DNA of 64,000 nucleotides from Blastocatellia bacterium (GCA_019695185.1 JAIBAN010000006.1:81892-145891); one strand, 5' to 3'; shown: positions 25,556 to 35,934, numbered from the stretch's first letter. A program made the numbers and translations. The notes: generated by a model not told the origin, from the letters alone.

Positions 25556-28267
25556 TCAGCGGACCGTAACAAAATTTCGGTATCGTGCGTCGAGCACAAT
25601 CGCCCGGTAGCGAAATTGTTTTTCTTGCTGCGCCAACTCTGGTATGCCTCGCCGTAGGATTGCATTTTCGTACTGTGTCTGACTGTTTTCAGGATATACC
25701 GTTGCCAAATGGCCATAGGCGGCCAGTAATCTGTTTTTTAATGCAGCGTCCCGCGGACTCAGTTGATACATGGCCCGTAATAGGTTGACCCGCTCAAAAA
25801 GGTTTTTATCCTCAAAAGGACTCCCGGAAGTAAGTCCATCAGAACCCAACTCAATAAGTTTCCGATTCAAGGACTCCATTGTTGGTTGCGCGACTTTGGA
25901 ACAGGCAGAGGTCAAATCATAGGTTTGGAAACAGGCACAACGTTCGATTACTTCAGATGGGGATAAGGGTTTCCCTGTAACTATGTTGAACTTTAAAAAG
26001 TCGGAGTAAACCGACAACCAGCTGGACAAGATGGAAGTGGGGATTTTCGGATCTGAACTGACAAACTCCGTAATTGGAAGGTCATCGGTATTGATGTACC
26101 CATGGGTGTCAATCATTCCGAAGAAATTATTGGTCAAATGCAGACTGTCAAGCAGCCGTGTCCCTTGGCAGGTCAGGCCGGGAATCTGGGCAAGCGGTTG
26201 AGCTATATGAGGTGGCAAAGTCAAGGTGGCAACAGATTGAGGATGGATAGGGGCGTCCGAACAACTCAACATGAAATATCCTGGTGCCAGATAAGTTGCC
26301 AAACAATAGCGGAACACTTGTTTCAAAGAACCGATGACCGCCAGCAAGGCAGTATCATTCATTGATAGCCCGACCCAAGTCATATATACGCCCTTGGGTT
26401 CTAGTGCATTTTTGACCCGTTGAAAAAACTCGGTGGTATAAATTTTGGAGGCGCTTTCCATATTCGGAACTGAAACCGAATTTAGGATCACGTCATAAGG
26501 TTGGGCGACTTTGAGCAAAAAGGTCCGTGCATCATCATGAATGACTCGGGCGTGCGGGTTATGCACCAGATCAAAATTTGCATCGGCAAATTCGGGCAAC
26601 AAATTGATAACACCCTCGTTGATTTCAACCGCGTCGGTATGGTCAAACAAGCAGGCAGTCGTTCCGGCGGTAATGCCGGTGCCGATGCCAAACACGCAGG
26701 CCCGTGAACGTTTTGATGCCACCACTGCCGGCAGGACACCGGAAAGCACTTCAGTCGCGGAGACCCGCCCTCCCTGAATTGCCGTAATACTGGTAAATCC
26801 AAGATAAAAAAGCTTCTTTTCTTTCTCACGGTCGAAATTGACGAAACGTACAATCCCAGCATTGTCACTTCCCCGCCGCACCGTTTGGACGTGTAAGCTG
26901 CCAGGAGCCGAGAGGGTTGGATCCAAGCGATAGTTCGGTGGAAAATGATGTCGGAAGTAGATGCCCGGAGCCAGCGACCAAAGCAGTGAAAGCGTAGTCA
27001 CGGCAGTAATCGGAATCATGAGGTTGAGTTTCCGGTAGGTCGGCCAACCGAGGAGAATCAATAAACCAATTTGGAGCAGGGCAATAACGGTCAACACTTG
27101 GCCGACTTCTTTCAGAAATCGGTTGACGAGTAGGATAAAAACCAGATATCCAAGCGAATTTCCAATCCCGCAGGCAAACATCGCACGGCCAACTTGGTGT
27201 GAACTGGCTTGTAGCTTGGTGAGCAAAATGGGAAGGATTGAGCCAAAGCAGGTAAATGGAATCAGACCTAGCAAGCCCAAAAATGCCATTTTTACTATAA
27301 CTCGCATCCCAAGCAGAGAAAAAAGCGAGATTTCTCCCGAAAGTGCTGACATGGTTCCGAGATAGAGGTCCCGAATATCCTGGAAAAACCAAAAACTGAT
27401 TCCAATCGCTATCGCTGCCAAATTAACCGCCCGTGGCAGGTCCAGCCAACGCCGGGCCCAGGAACCTAGCGGGAATCCCAACAGAACAAATCCTAAAGTG
27501 AGTGTGAAAATTTCGCGCCCGGGCGAAAACATTTCCATCGCGGTTCGGGAAAAAATCATTTGAAACAGTGAACTGGCCAGTCCTAAAAGTATTAGTCCAA
27601 GTGTGATCCGCCGGGGAAGGTGCTTGGCCACGGAAGACTGGTTATTGATTCCAATTGTTGCTGCCCGGAGTTCCGGAAAACCAAAATAGAGCAGGAACCC
27701 AAGCATCATGTTGCCGCCTGCAATCACATAAAGGGTTGTCCGATGGCCCAAAGAGCAAACTAAGATGTATTCAACTGTAAAAATGCTGATGAAAGCCCCG
27801 AGATTATAGAACGCATAGATAAACCGGAACGAGCTCCCGCAGGAGTCTGCTTGCAAGGAGGCCAGATAGTTTGTAAACAGTGGAATGCTCAGTCCAACCA
27901 AGATTGCTGGGAATACGACCAGCACCATGCAGACCCCAACTGTCAGAGAACGACTTTGTCCGATGGTTTGTAAAACGGTTGATTGCTCCAGCAGATTTAA
28001 GAACCAGGTCACGCCTACCGCAGAGGCTCCAACCAGAAATTCCATCAACCACAGATGCTTGCGAAACCTCTCAGCCACCAACGCTCCAAAGGCAATCCCA
28101 AATAAAAAGGTTGCCAGAATGGCTGCATGTACGTGTAGCATATCGCCAAACCTGGAGGTAATCAGGCGGTAATAGAGAATCTCGTAATTGATGCCAAAGG
28201 CTCCTGAAAGGACTGCCAGAAACACCAGCACACCATTCTTGCTTACAGTTGCATTAAGTTTTTCCAT
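25556..28267 (-). CDS. Fused polytopic membrane protein / spermidine synthase-like methyltransferase-fold protein (paralogue 1)
   Basis: About 903 residues from the ATG at 28267 (a TTG at 28297, overlapping the upstream stop, is the alternative). The N-terminal 480 residues hold about fourteen hydrophobic helices, starting FLAVLSGAFGINYEILYYRLI, the form seen in membrane-fused spermidine synthases. The central domain has a SAM-type Rossmann pattern: FGIGTGITAGTT, VEINEGVI and ARVIHDDARTFLLK. The polyamine-synthase catalytic Asp region becomes YDVILNSVSVPNMES, so true aminopropyl transfer is doubtful. The last 200 residues look helical, with a possible TPR-like stretch. It follows the paralogue at 28291-30642 with 23 bp between, so they form an operon. 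Confidence 0.8.
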   Translation of the reverse strand: MEKLNATVSKNGVLVFLAVLSGAFGINYEILYYRLITSRFGDMLHVHAAILATFLFGIAFGALVAERFRKHLWLMEFLVGASAVGVTWFLNLLEQSTVLQTIGQSRSLTVGVCMVLVVFPAILVGLSIPLFTNYLASLQADSCGSSFRFIYAFYNLGAFISIFTVEYILVCSLGHRTTLYVIAGGNMMLGFLLYFGFPELRAATIGINNQSSVAKHLPRRITLGLILLGLASSLFQMIFSRTAMEMFSPGREIFTLTLGFVLLGFPLGSWARRWLDLPRAVNLAAIAIGISFWFFQDIRDLYLGTMSALSGEISLFSLLGMRVIVKMAFLGLLGLIPFTCFGSILPILLTKLQASSHQVGRAMFACGIGNSLGYLVFILLVNRFLKEVGQVLTVIALLQIGLLILLGWPTYRKLNLMIPITAVTTLSLLWSLAPGIYFRHHFPPNYRLDPTLSAPGSLHVQTVRRGSDNAGIVRFVNFDREKEKKLFYLGFTSITAIQGGRVSATEVLSGVLPAVVASKRSRACVFGIGTGITAGTTACLFDHTDAVEINEGVINLLPEFADANFDLVHNPHARVIHDDARTFLLKVAQPYDVILNSVSVPNMESASKIYTTEFFQRVKNALEPKGVYMTWVGLSMNDTALLAVIGSLKQVFRYCLATYLAPGYFMLSCSDAPIHPQSVATLTLPPHIAQPLAQIPGLTCQGTRLLDSLHLTNNFFGMIDTHGYINTDDLPITEFVSSDPKIPTSILSSWLSVYSDFLKFNIVTGKPLSPSEVIERCACFQTYDLTSACSKVAQPTMESLNRKLIELGSDGLTSGSPFEDKNLFERVNLLRAMYQLSPRDAALKNRLLAAYGHLATVYPENSQTQYENAILRRGIPELAQQEKQFRYRAIVLDARYRNFVTVR

Positions 28268-28290
28268 AAAAAGCAGTACACGGGTTGAGG

Positions 28291-30642
28291 CTACCAATTT
28301 TCGTCGGGAGTCCGGAACGCTGACGATCCCTGATGCACAAGATATTCCAGAACTGGACGATCATTCGAATGAAGTACCGGTTCTGGATTGCGCTTGATCT
28401 CTTCCAGCCATTCTGCTGTGTCACGCATTGCCACGTCTCGCAAGACTGCAAAAAACGTCTCACAGTCTTCTATTCCAAAGCGACGATAAGCTGCCCTCAC
28501 TTCTGGAGTCAGCCGCTCAAAATGAAATTCTGGAAGGGGGGCAGCATCATTGCTCATACCGATCAGGACGTAGCTGGTCTGATAGGACCGAACCATCATG
28601 AATTTAGGAAAGACTTGCGAAAATCCTTGAACCAGCATTTTGGTTTGAGGTCCCCAGACCAGTTGAGTATAGACACCGTGAGGGGAGAGTTTGGCTTTCG
28701 CTTGTTTCCAGAAATCCACTGTACACAGGCTGGCTGAACCTGGCAGCCGGGGATCAAGCGGGTTTACCGAAATTATGTCATATTGGCTTTTGGAGGCTGT
28801 CAGCCAGCGGCGCCCGTCACCAGTTATCAACCTGACCTTGGGCTTTTCGTAGAAAGCGTAATTTTCCGAAGCGAAATCCGGTTGGTGCCGTGTCATAAAC
28901 GGTAGGATTTCAATCGAAACCAGAGATTGATAATGGGAACCCCATAATGTAAAGGCCCCGGAAGTAATGCCAAAGCCGGTTCCTACGTTGAGCAAATGGG
29001 CTGTGTCACCAGCCAGCAGCATGGGAATATCGGCTTGCATATGTTGAGCGTAGGTTGTATTGGCCGCACCAAACTTGGCTACCAGTCTCACGTTGTTGTT
29101 GGTCGCTGTGACAAGGCCGGTTGCGTCGCGCGATAAAATCTGGATTCCATAGCGGTCTTCCGTCACTTCCAGTAATTCCTCATTGGGGGGCAGCGGGAGA
29201 ATGTAGCGTGGGTAGCCAAGCAGAGCCACCAACATCCAAACCATCAACCCCCCGCCAATTGGTATCCAAATTGACGAATTGGTGAAGAACCGGCGACAAA
29301 GAACAATCCCAAGCACAAAGAACAAGGCACTGTTGATTTTCAAGGTTGTGAGTGTGCCGACTGTCTCAACCAGCACAAAAGTGGTCACCCCTGAGCCCAA
29401 AGTCGAGCCAACGACATTAGCTGCGTAGAGTCGTCCGACCGTGGAGCCCGTGTCCGTGTCCAAGGTTGGAAAATTCATCAAAAGCCAGGGGAAAAACAAT
29501 CCAGCAGTGAAGAATGGAAGTGCAAGTTGCGCCAGGAAAACCACTAACGCCAATCCTGGCAGAGTCGGCGGAGCTTCAGCAATCCGGACTGCCGTCGCAG
29601 CCAACAGCAGTTGAAACAAGCCCGAACTGACCAGGATGATCGCCAAACACCGGTCCGGATTGAAAGAAAACCTTTGCTGGGCATACTTTAAGAGCGGACG
29701 GCACCACAAGCTGGCCAGACCGAGAAAAAGCAGTACGCCACACAGCAAGGCGGAAATGGCCAATGAGCGATTTCCTAAAACAAAACGGGAAAGTCGTCCC
29801 CAGCACATTTCAAGTGACAGGACGTTAAATCCGGAAATGGCTGAAAGAGCCAAAAACCAGCCTGTCGAAAGTGATGTGCGTTCAAGCGGAACCGCAGGTT
29901 TGTGGATTGGATCAGTATTGATTGCTTCCGGAAGTGTGGCAGTCACCTTTCGGTCCCAAATCCACAACAGCAACGCCAAGCCGCCAGCCACCCAATTGAC
30001 CGCCATGGCCGTCAGCGCTGTCGTTGACAACCCGAACCGTGGAACCAGGATCAGTCCTGGCAGCAACGCCCCAACGGCAGCCCCAGCGGTGTTTAATCCG
30101 TACAGCAGAGTGACCGACCGTGAAGGCAAAACCCAACGTTTGGCAGCTTCCATGATAACCGGAAGCGTTCCTCCCATAAGCACTGTCGCCGGACCAATAC
30201 AACCCATTACAAATCCAATTTGTACCAGGATTCGGAGAAAGGTGTTGTCGGATTGTTGCAGCAGACTGAGTGCCAAGTCTTCAAATCGCAGCAAAAACAA
30301 AGAAGAGAGTGCTCCCAGCAGGCCAATGGCCAACTCCATAACTGCATAGGTCAATAGCGGATAGCGTTGCAAGGGCTGGATTTTTCCTGCCAAGTGGCCA
30401 CCCAGCGCCAGGCAAATCAAAAAGATACTAAAGACTGCCGCCATGGACTCAGTGGTTCCGCCAATAATATTGGCAAACTGGTGGGTCCACACGACCTCAT
30501 ACATTAAGCCAGCGCTCCCTGACAGTAAAAAGATAACCACTAAACCGTCCTGGGGACGTCGCCTGCGGAACCAGTTTGAAACGAAGGCAGCCTCGGAGGA
30601 GGCAGGTGCAAAAGTCGGTTCGAATTGGCTGGTATGTGTCAT
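28291..30642 (-). CDS. Fused polytopic membrane protein / spermidine synthase-like protein (paralogue 2)
   Basis: About 783 residues from the ATG at 30642. The membrane half begins VVIFLLSGSAGLMYEVVWTHQFANIIGGT, the characteristic opening of the spermidine-synthase-fused membrane family, and has about fourteen helices. The soluble half shows LLNVGTGFGITSGAF, SIEILPFMTRH, RLITGDGRRWL and YDIISVNPLDPRLPG, the SAM/dcSAM-binding and catalytic-loop positions of spermidine synthases. The two tandem paralogues share layout but differ considerably, suggesting an old duplication. Substrate and direction of any transport are unknown. The start has no strong Shine-Dalgarno. Confidence 0.82.
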   Translation of the reverse strand: MTHTSQFEPTFAPASSEAAFVSNWFRRRRPQDGLVVIFLLSGSAGLMYEVVWTHQFANIIGGTTESMAAVFSIFLICLALGGHLAGKIQPLQRYPLLTYAVMELAIGLLGALSSLFLLRFEDLALSLLQQSDNTFLRILVQIGFVMGCIGPATVLMGGTLPVIMEAAKRWVLPSRSVTLLYGLNTAGAAVGALLPGLILVPRFGLSTTALTAMAVNWVAGGLALLLWIWDRKVTATLPEAINTDPIHKPAVPLERTSLSTGWFLALSAISGFNVLSLEMCWGRLSRFVLGNRSLAISALLCGVLLFLGLASLWCRPLLKYAQQRFSFNPDRCLAIILVSSGLFQLLLAATAVRIAEAPPTLPGLALVVFLAQLALPFFTAGLFFPWLLMNFPTLDTDTGSTVGRLYAANVVGSTLGSGVTTFVLVETVGTLTTLKINSALFFVLGIVLCRRFFTNSSIWIPIGGGLMVWMLVALLGYPRYILPLPPNEELLEVTEDRYGIQILSRDATGLVTATNNNVRLVAKFGAANTTYAQHMQADIPMLLAGDTAHLLNVGTGFGITSGAFTLWGSHYQSLVSIEILPFMTRHQPDFASENYAFYEKPKVRLITGDGRRWLTASKSQYDIISVNPLDPRLPGSASLCTVDFWKQAKAKLSPHGVYTQLVWGPQTKMLVQGFSQVFPKFMMVRSYQTSYVLIGMSNDAAPLPEFHFERLTPEVRAAYRRFGIEDCETFFAVLRDVAMRDTAEWLEEIKRNPEPVLHSNDRPVLEYLVHQGSSAFRTPDENW

Positions 30643-31035
30643 TTGTGTGATTTTATTTGCGGGCAGCAAAAGACTGGCTAGACAGATGGATAATCAAGTG
30701 GTTAAGGCATTGCCTATGGTTACAAAGGAAAGCAAGACCGGGAGCTTCCTACATTAAAGGCTGGATTAGAGATTGGTCAACCAAAACAGTGGATGGATCC
30801 AAGGGATGGTATTTGTCTTGTTTGGTTTTTTGGAACGGCGAAATTAAGGAAGAGCCTGCAATGCCACTGGACTGGATGAGGAATCTCTCCACAACCAAAG
30901 GTGCCATTGCATCGGCGCAACATCACAGTCACATGGATGTAACAGCGTCTTTTTACAGTCTTGCATTTTACACAGGCGCTTTGATTCTTGAGCAGAAAGG
31001 TTCAGTCTTTGCTACACTCCAAACACAATCGCACT
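30643..31035. other. Divergent promoter spacer upstream of the pho genes
   Basis: About 390 bp between divergent starts. I see no convincing gene; a frame at 30657-31106 lacks motifs. A direct repeat TTTTACA (two copies spaced 15 nt, about 30950-30975) might be a regulator site, but its spacing does not match the 11-bp repeat of known Pho boxes. Confidence 0.4.
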
Positions 31036-31737
31036 ATGGGACTTCCTCAAATTTACCTCAGGCAAGAGTGTTCAATGGACGTGGATTTGGATCGGCTACG
31101 CGATAAAATCTTGATTCTGGGCGGGCAGGCTGAAACTGCTTTGTTGCAAGCCACCAAAGCACTGATTCACCGGGATTCGGTATTGGCACAGCAAGTCATT
31201 GCTGACGACGACGATATTGATTACGTCGAATCTGAAATTGACCAGTTGTGTGTGGATTTACTCCGGGACAAATGCCCTGTTTCAGAGGACTTGCGTTTTA
31301 TTTTCGGAATTGCCCGGACAGCCCCCATCATCGAGCGGATTGCCGACCATGCCGTCAATATTGCCCGGCACGCCCTGAAGCTGAACGACGAACCCCAGCT
31401 CAAACCCTATGTTGAACTGCCGCGCATGGCGGAACTGGTGCATCAGATGCTGGTTGAGTCACTGGATGCCCTGACCCAGCGGGATGCGGCCAAAGCTTAC
31501 AAAATTATCCGCCGGGACCCCGAAGTTGATCGACTCTACGGGCGTATTTTTGATGAACTCCTGCTGTTTATGACCCAGGACTCATCGGCGGTGGTGCGGT
31601 CGGTGGAACTGCTGTTTGTGGTCAAACACTTTGAACGGATTGCCGATTACGTGACAAATATTTGTGAACAGGTTGTGTTTATCGTCGAAGGACGAATCAT
31701 CAAACACACGAAAGAACCCTGGGAAATTCACCCCTAG
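31036..31737 (+). CDS. phoU: Phosphate-signalling regulator PhoU
   Basis: PhoU is a peripheral protein that links phosphate transporter state to the PhoR kinase. The protein has two similar three-helix halves, each with the metal-binding E/D-xxx-D pattern: ARTAPIIERIADHAVNIARHA in the first half and VVKHFERIADYVTNICEQVVFI in the second. The frame is open from 30988. I use the ATG at 31036 (233 residues); an ATG at 31075 is also possible and neither has a strong ribosome-binding site. The phoB-like and phoR-like genes follow directly; no pstSCAB genes lie in the window. Confidence 0.9.
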   Translation: MGLPQIYLRQECSMDVDLDRLRDKILILGGQAETALLQATKALIHRDSVLAQQVIADDDDIDYVESEIDQLCVDLLRDKCPVSEDLRFIFGIARTAPIIERIADHAVNIARHALKLNDEPQLKPYVELPRMAELVHQMLVESLDALTQRDAAKAYKIIRRDPEVDRLYGRIFDELLLFMTQDSSAVVRSVELLFVVKHFERIADYVTNICEQVVFIVEGRIIKHTKEPWEIHP

Positions 31738-31783
31738 CCAAGTCGGAAGGCTCACCTCGCCGGCTTTCTTCAAGGTCGTTGTT

Positions 31784-32488
31784 ATGAAGAAAAATATTGT
31801 TGTCATTGAAGACGATGTGGATATTGCGCAGTCCATCCGCTACAACCTGGAACGGGAAGGCGGGTTTCAGGTCCGGGTGGCAACCACAGGCGAAACCGGA
31901 CTGCGGAGCGTGCTCGAACATCCGCCGAATCTGATTATCCTGGACATCAACCTCCCCCTCATGAATGGGTTTGAAATCTGCCGCCGGTTGCGCCGGGAGG
32001 AGACGACTTCAGGCGTCCCCATCATTATGCTGACGGCCCGGATGGACGAAACCGACAAGGTACACGGGCTCAGCCTGGGAGCAGACGATTACATCACCAA
32101 ACCGTTCAGCATTCGTGAGTTGATTGCCAGGGTCTATGCGGTTTTGCGCCGCAGCGAAAGCGAAACGGCGTCGCCGATTTTTGACGACGGCGTGCTCTTT
32201 ATTGACTACGCCCATTTCATCGTCCGGTGCAACGGTCAGGAAATCAACCTCACCCGCAAGGAATTTGGCCTCCTCAAATTACTGGCGCAAAGCAAAGGCC
32301 GGGTGCTGACCCGCGAATACCTGCTTGACCGGGTGTGGGGGATTGATTATGACGGTGAAACCCGGACGCTTGATGTCCATATCCGTCGCCTTCGGCAGAA
32401 ACTGGGGGTGGAGGGTTACATTGAAACAGCGGTGGGAATTGGGTACCGCTTTGTCGAAAACCGAAAACCGGCGGTTGTTGCGCTTTAG
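31784..32488 (+). CDS. PhoB/OmpR-family response regulator
   Basis: A 234-residue regulator from the ATG at 31784. The receiver domain shows VIEDDVDIAQS, phospho-acceptor Asp54 in LIILDINLPLMNGFE, the LTAR threonine and KPFSIRELIARV. The C-terminal OmpR-type winged helix reads LTRKEFGLLKLLAQSKGRVLTREYLLDRVWG and TRTLDVHIRRLRQKLG. The position between phoU and a PAS kinase gene makes PhoB the likely role. It would bind DNA upstream of phosphate-starvation genes. Confidence 0.92.
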   Translation: MKKNIVVIEDDVDIAQSIRYNLEREGGFQVRVATTGETGLRSVLEHPPNLIILDINLPLMNGFEICRRLRREETTSGVPIIMLTARMDETDKVHGLSLGADDYITKPFSIRELIARVYAVLRRSESETASPIFDDGVLFIDYAHFIVRCNGQEINLTRKEFGLLKLLAQSKGRVLTREYLLDRVWGIDYDGETRTLDVHIRRLRQKLGVEGYIETAVGIGYRFVENRKPAVVAL

Positions 32489-32603
32489 CTGAGAGCTGTC
32501 AGCATTCAGCTTTCAGCCCTGCCTCGGCTGCGGAACTTCCAGGTTCAAACCCCATCAACTTAAGCAAAAAAGCTGAAAGCTGACGGCTGAAAGCTGACGG
32601 CTC
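32489..32603. repeat. AGCTGAA/AGCTGAC heptad repeats in the phoB-phoR spacer
   Basis: Imperfect units AGCTGAG, AGCTGTC, TTCAGCT (32489-32515) are followed, after about 50 bases, by AAGCTGAAAGCTGACGGCTG-type heptads (32565-32603). The units are themselves partly palindromic, so here the two sides do not show the simple purine-then-pyrimidine order. Confidence 0.75.
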
Positions 32604-32610
32604 CAAAAAA

Positions 32611-33672
32611 ATGAGCTTCATTCCCGAACAACATTCCGAATCACTTTTGCAGGCGGTGCTGGGGTCCTTGCGTGAAGGTATCCTGGTTCTGGATACCGAT
32701 ACCCAAGTCGTGCTTTACAATCAGGCGGCGGCGGATATTTTCAAAATCCGTTCCGGCGGAGCACGCCGGTTGCTGCGGCTGGTGGATGTCACCCGGCACA
32801 AAATCATCCATCAGGGATTTCGGAAAGTGTTGGATGAAGGCACCTCGTTCAACAGCGAAATCGAACTCGTCAATGGGCAGGAACGCAACTACAGTTTCCG
32901 CGCGACGCCCCTCCGGTTTTCGCATGAAGAAGGCGTGGCCGGCGTCATCGGCGTCTTTTTTGACGTGACCCAAATCGTGAAGCTGGAGCGGATCCGGCGC
33001 GAGTTTTTCACCAACTTGTCGCATGAACTGCGCACCCCCCTGACCTCCATCCTGGTTTATGTTGAAACGCTGTTGAGTGGGGCGATTCATGACATTGAGT
33101 ACAATGTCGAGTTTCTGGAAATCATCAACAAGCATGCCAAACGGATGCGTAATCTGGTGCAGGATATTTCGGACCTTTCCGCCATCGAGGCCGGGGAAGT
33201 GCAAATCAACCCGGCGAACATCGAGGTTCACAAATTTGTCGAAACCTTGACGCCGCTGTTTAGCGCGGATGTGACCACCTATCACATCACCTTTACCAAT
33301 GCCGTCCCGCCGGGGCTTTGTGTCTGGGCCGACGCTCAAAGCCTGGAGCAAATCCTGGTCAACCTCATCATCAATGCCATCAAATTCAACCAGCCTCAAG
33401 GCTCGGTCACCGTCGAAGCCGCCACCGCAGGGGACGAAGCGGTGGTGATTTCCGTTCGTGACACCGGAATTGGGATTGAATCCCACCATTTGCCTCGCAT
33501 TTTTGAGCGGCTGTACCGGGTGGATAAATCCCGTTCGCAGGAAGTGGGCGGTACGGGACTCGGCTTGGCCATCGTCAAGCATCTGGTTTTGGCGAACAAA
33601 GGGGAAATCACCGTGGAAAGCGTTCCCACCCAAGGATCCGTCTTTCGGGTAAAATTGCCGACCCGTTTGTGA
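32611..33672 (+). CDS. PAS-domain sensor histidine kinase, PhoR-like
   Basis: A 353-residue kinase. An N-terminal PAS domain (about residues 10-125: LREGILVLDTDTQVVLYNQAAADIF) precedes the HisKA helix with His138 in NLSHELRTPLTSILVYVETLL. The ATPase domain has NLIINAIKFN, VRDTGIGI and GTGLGLAIVK. No membrane helix is visible, unlike typical PhoR, so it would be cytoplasmic or held by partners. It is 122 bp downstream of the PhoB-like gene, with a heptad repeat filling the gap and only an A-rich leader at the start. Confidence 0.9.
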   Translation: MSFIPEQHSESLLQAVLGSLREGILVLDTDTQVVLYNQAAADIFKIRSGGARRLLRLVDVTRHKIIHQGFRKVLDEGTSFNSEIELVNGQERNYSFRATPLRFSHEEGVAGVIGVFFDVTQIVKLERIRREFFTNLSHELRTPLTSILVYVETLLSGAIHDIEYNVEFLEIINKHAKRMRNLVQDISDLSAIEAGEVQINPANIEVHKFVETLTPLFSADVTTYHITFTNAVPPGLCVWADAQSLEQILVNLIINAIKFNQPQGSVTVEAATAGDEAVVISVRDTGIGIESHHLPRIFERLYRVDKSRSQEVGGTGLGLAIVKHLVLANKGEITVESVPTQGSVFRVKLPTRL

Positions 33673-33696
33673 TATGGTGGCGACTCACCATCATGT

Positions 33697-35934
33697 ATGA
33701 AGGCGAGTTCGGCAATGCGGCAATCAGTTTTTCGATTTTCAGGTTTTCATCTTCCCTCCGGAATTTTCTTGCAGTCTGCCAGTGCGGTTCTCTTGTGGTT
33801 GTCAATCGGCACGGCCCCGCTCAGGGCGCAGACCCCCCTTCCTCCCGACCTGCATCAACCCAAAACTCCTCCGGTTTTGAACCGGTTAAGTTCAGCCCAG
33901 CGCATCACTGCCCGTCTGGTGCAGCTTGAAGACCAGCGCAATTACAACGATGAGGAATTTGCCAAATATTTCCGGTTTGGCCATGCCGGTATTCGGCGAC
34001 GGGTGGCTTTGGCGGTCGGGCGGATTGGTGACCCGCGAGGTCTGGGGCGGTTGCTGGATTTGATGCAGGATGATGGAAATCCCACCGTCAGAGCGATGGC
34101 TGCGTTTGCTGTGGGCGAAATGGAACATGCAGACGCCCTGGAGCGATTGGTGGAATCCTCCAAAAATCCGCGCGAAACGGTTTTGGTTCGCGGGCGGATT
34201 GCCGAGGCCCTGGGAAAAATCGTCCGTGCCAATCCCAAAAAAGTCACAAACACTGATGACTTTGTAAAATTGCTGAATGCCAATCTGCCGGAACCCAAAG
34301 CGAACCTCAAAGCGGGGAGCGATGAGGAACTGGCTGCACGCCTGACCATCACGGCGTTGCTGCGGATTCCGGCAGCCCAATGGATTCCACCGGTGGCAGG
34401 ATTGCTCAAATCATCCAGCCCGGAGGTGCGCCGCACTGCTGCGATTGCCTTGGCCCGCGTGGTTCCGGCGAAGTTTGAAGCTGCTGGCCAAACGGCTGCC
34501 GTTTCACTGTTCACTGAAGCGCTCAAGGACTCCGACCCGGTGGTACGGTCCGCCGCCGCCCGGATTTTTGCTGCCAAAGGAATTGACCTTCCCACAACGG
34601 AACTGAACAAACTGCTTGGCGATTCCGAGAGCCGGGTGGTGGTCAGTGCGGTGCGTACTCTGGGCGGGCGCGGAGACAGCCGCGTTGTCACCTCTTTGCT
34701 GGCGGTTGCCGATGAACGATTGAAGGTATTTGCCAAAATCCCCGCCGCCGAGCGGGCGCAAGGGGATGGCCTGCCGGTTTTGCTCGAACTGGCGACAGCT
34801 TTGGGAACCCTGAAAGCAAAAGAGGCGCTTCCCTTTCTCAATCAGTTGCGTCGGTTGCCCACCGGTCGGGTTGGCATCAATCCCGAAGTCGAGGTGGCAC
34901 TGGCACAAATTGACGCAAAAAGCTTTTTTGAATTCACACCTGCCGAAGAACCTTCTGCCAAAGACTGGCAGCATGTGGCCGGTTTTTGCACCGGCCTGGG
35001 CGAACTGGCTTCGGCTGAAGCGCTTCAGATTCTGATTGAAATTGCTGAAGGTAAACGGTTTGTCGGACTTGACCCGCGAGCCATGCCGGATGTTCTGCGG
35101 GCGCTTGCCAAACGCAAACCGGAACAACTGGCGGATATTTTACGGGCACAACTCAAAGCGGAGGATGTGCTGGTGCGGGCCACGGCGGCGGAACTGCTGG
35201 CTGACACGCCGCCCAGTGACGACACCTTCCGTCTGCTTTCCATGGCGTTTACCGCTGCTGAAAAAGACGGGATGAATGACGCCAAACTGGCCATTCTGGC
35301 AACCCTGGCCAAATACAACCGGACCGAAACCGCGACGGTATTGGGCAGTGCTTTTCGGGATAATGACTATCTGGTGCGCCGACAGGCCGCTGACCTGCTT
35401 AAAACCCTCAACCCGGAAAAGACGACTGCTTACGAAACGCGGGTTGGCATCAACCGGGTTGAACGGGATTTCAAGGTCTACCAAAAAATCACAACCGTGC
35501 CTGGAACCCTCAATCCGCAGGCGCTGGTCGAAACCACCAAGGGCGAGTTTGTGATTGAACTCTTTCCCGAAGATGCTCCGTTGACGGTTGAAAGCTTTGT
35601 CACACTGGCGGAACGAAACTTCTTCAATGGACTCACTTTCCACCGGGTCGTGCCCAATTTTGTGATTCAGGGCGGCGACCCGCGCGGAGATGGCAACGGC
35701 GGCCCCGGCTATCAGATTCGGTGCGAAATCAACCAGCATCTGTACCAGCGTGGCGCGGTTGGCATGGCGCTTTCCGGTAAAGACACCGGTGGCAGCCAGT
35801 TTTTTGTCTGCCATTCACCGCAACCGCACCTGGACGGAGGCTACACGGTTTTTGGAAATGTGGTCAAAGGCATGGAAGTTGTGGACCGTATCACACGGGG
35901 TGACCGGATTTTGCAAGTGACAATCATCCAATAG
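33697..35934 (+). CDS. Secreted HEAT-repeat protein fused to a cyclophilin-type peptidyl-prolyl isomerase
   Basis: A 745-residue protein with a signal peptide ([16 protein letters not shown]). Residues about 60-580 are HEAT-like helical repeats ([62 protein letters not shown] and others). Residues about 605-745 are a cyclophilin domain: [68 protein letters not shown]. The FHRV arginine and the QFF region of the active site are kept. The repeats probably present the isomerase to a large partner in the periplasm. Confidence 0.9.
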   Translation: MKASSAMRQSVFRFSGFHLPSGIFLQSASAVLLWLSIGTAPLRAQTPLPPDLHQPKTPPVLNRLSSAQRITARLVQLEDQRNYNDEEFAKYFRFGHAGIRRRVALAVGRIGDPRGLGRLLDLMQDDGNPTVRAMAAFAVGEMEHADALERLVESSKNPRETVLVRGRIAEALGKIVRANPKKVTNTDDFVKLLNANLPEPKANLKAGSDEELAARLTITALLRIPAAQWIPPVAGLLKSSSPEVRRTAAIALARVVPAKFEAAGQTAAVSLFTEALKDSDPVVRSAAARIFAAKGIDLPTTELNKLLGDSESRVVVSAVRTLGGRGDSRVVTSLLAVADERLKVFAKIPAAERAQGDGLPVLLELATALGTLKAKEALPFLNQLRRLPTGRVGINPEVEVALAQIDAKSFFEFTPAEEPSAKDWQHVAGFCTGLGELASAEALQILIEIAEGKRFVGLDPRAMPDVLRALAKRKPEQLADILRAQLKAEDVLVRATAAELLADTPPSDDTFRLLSMAFTAAEKDGMNDAKLAILATLAKYNRTETATVLGSAFRDNDYLVRRQAADLLKTLNPEKTTAYETRVGINRVERDFKVYQKITTVPGTLNPQALVETTKGEFVIELFPEDAPLTVESFVTLAERNFFNGLTFHRVVPNFVIQGGDPRGDGNGGPGYQIRCEINQHLYQRGAVGMALSGKDTGGSQFFVCHSPQPHLDGGYTVFGNVVKGMEVVDRITRGDRILQVTIIQ

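Noticed and set aside
28297..28297. TTG start for the first spermidine-synthase-like fusion, overlapping the upstream stop
   Set aside because: Possible through translational coupling, but an ATG ten codons on gives a normal N-terminus before the first membrane helix, so it is only an alternative.
30950..30975. Pho box upstream of phoU
   Set aside because: The two TTTTACA copies are 15 bases apart, not 11, and a third copy is missing; kept only as a weak note.
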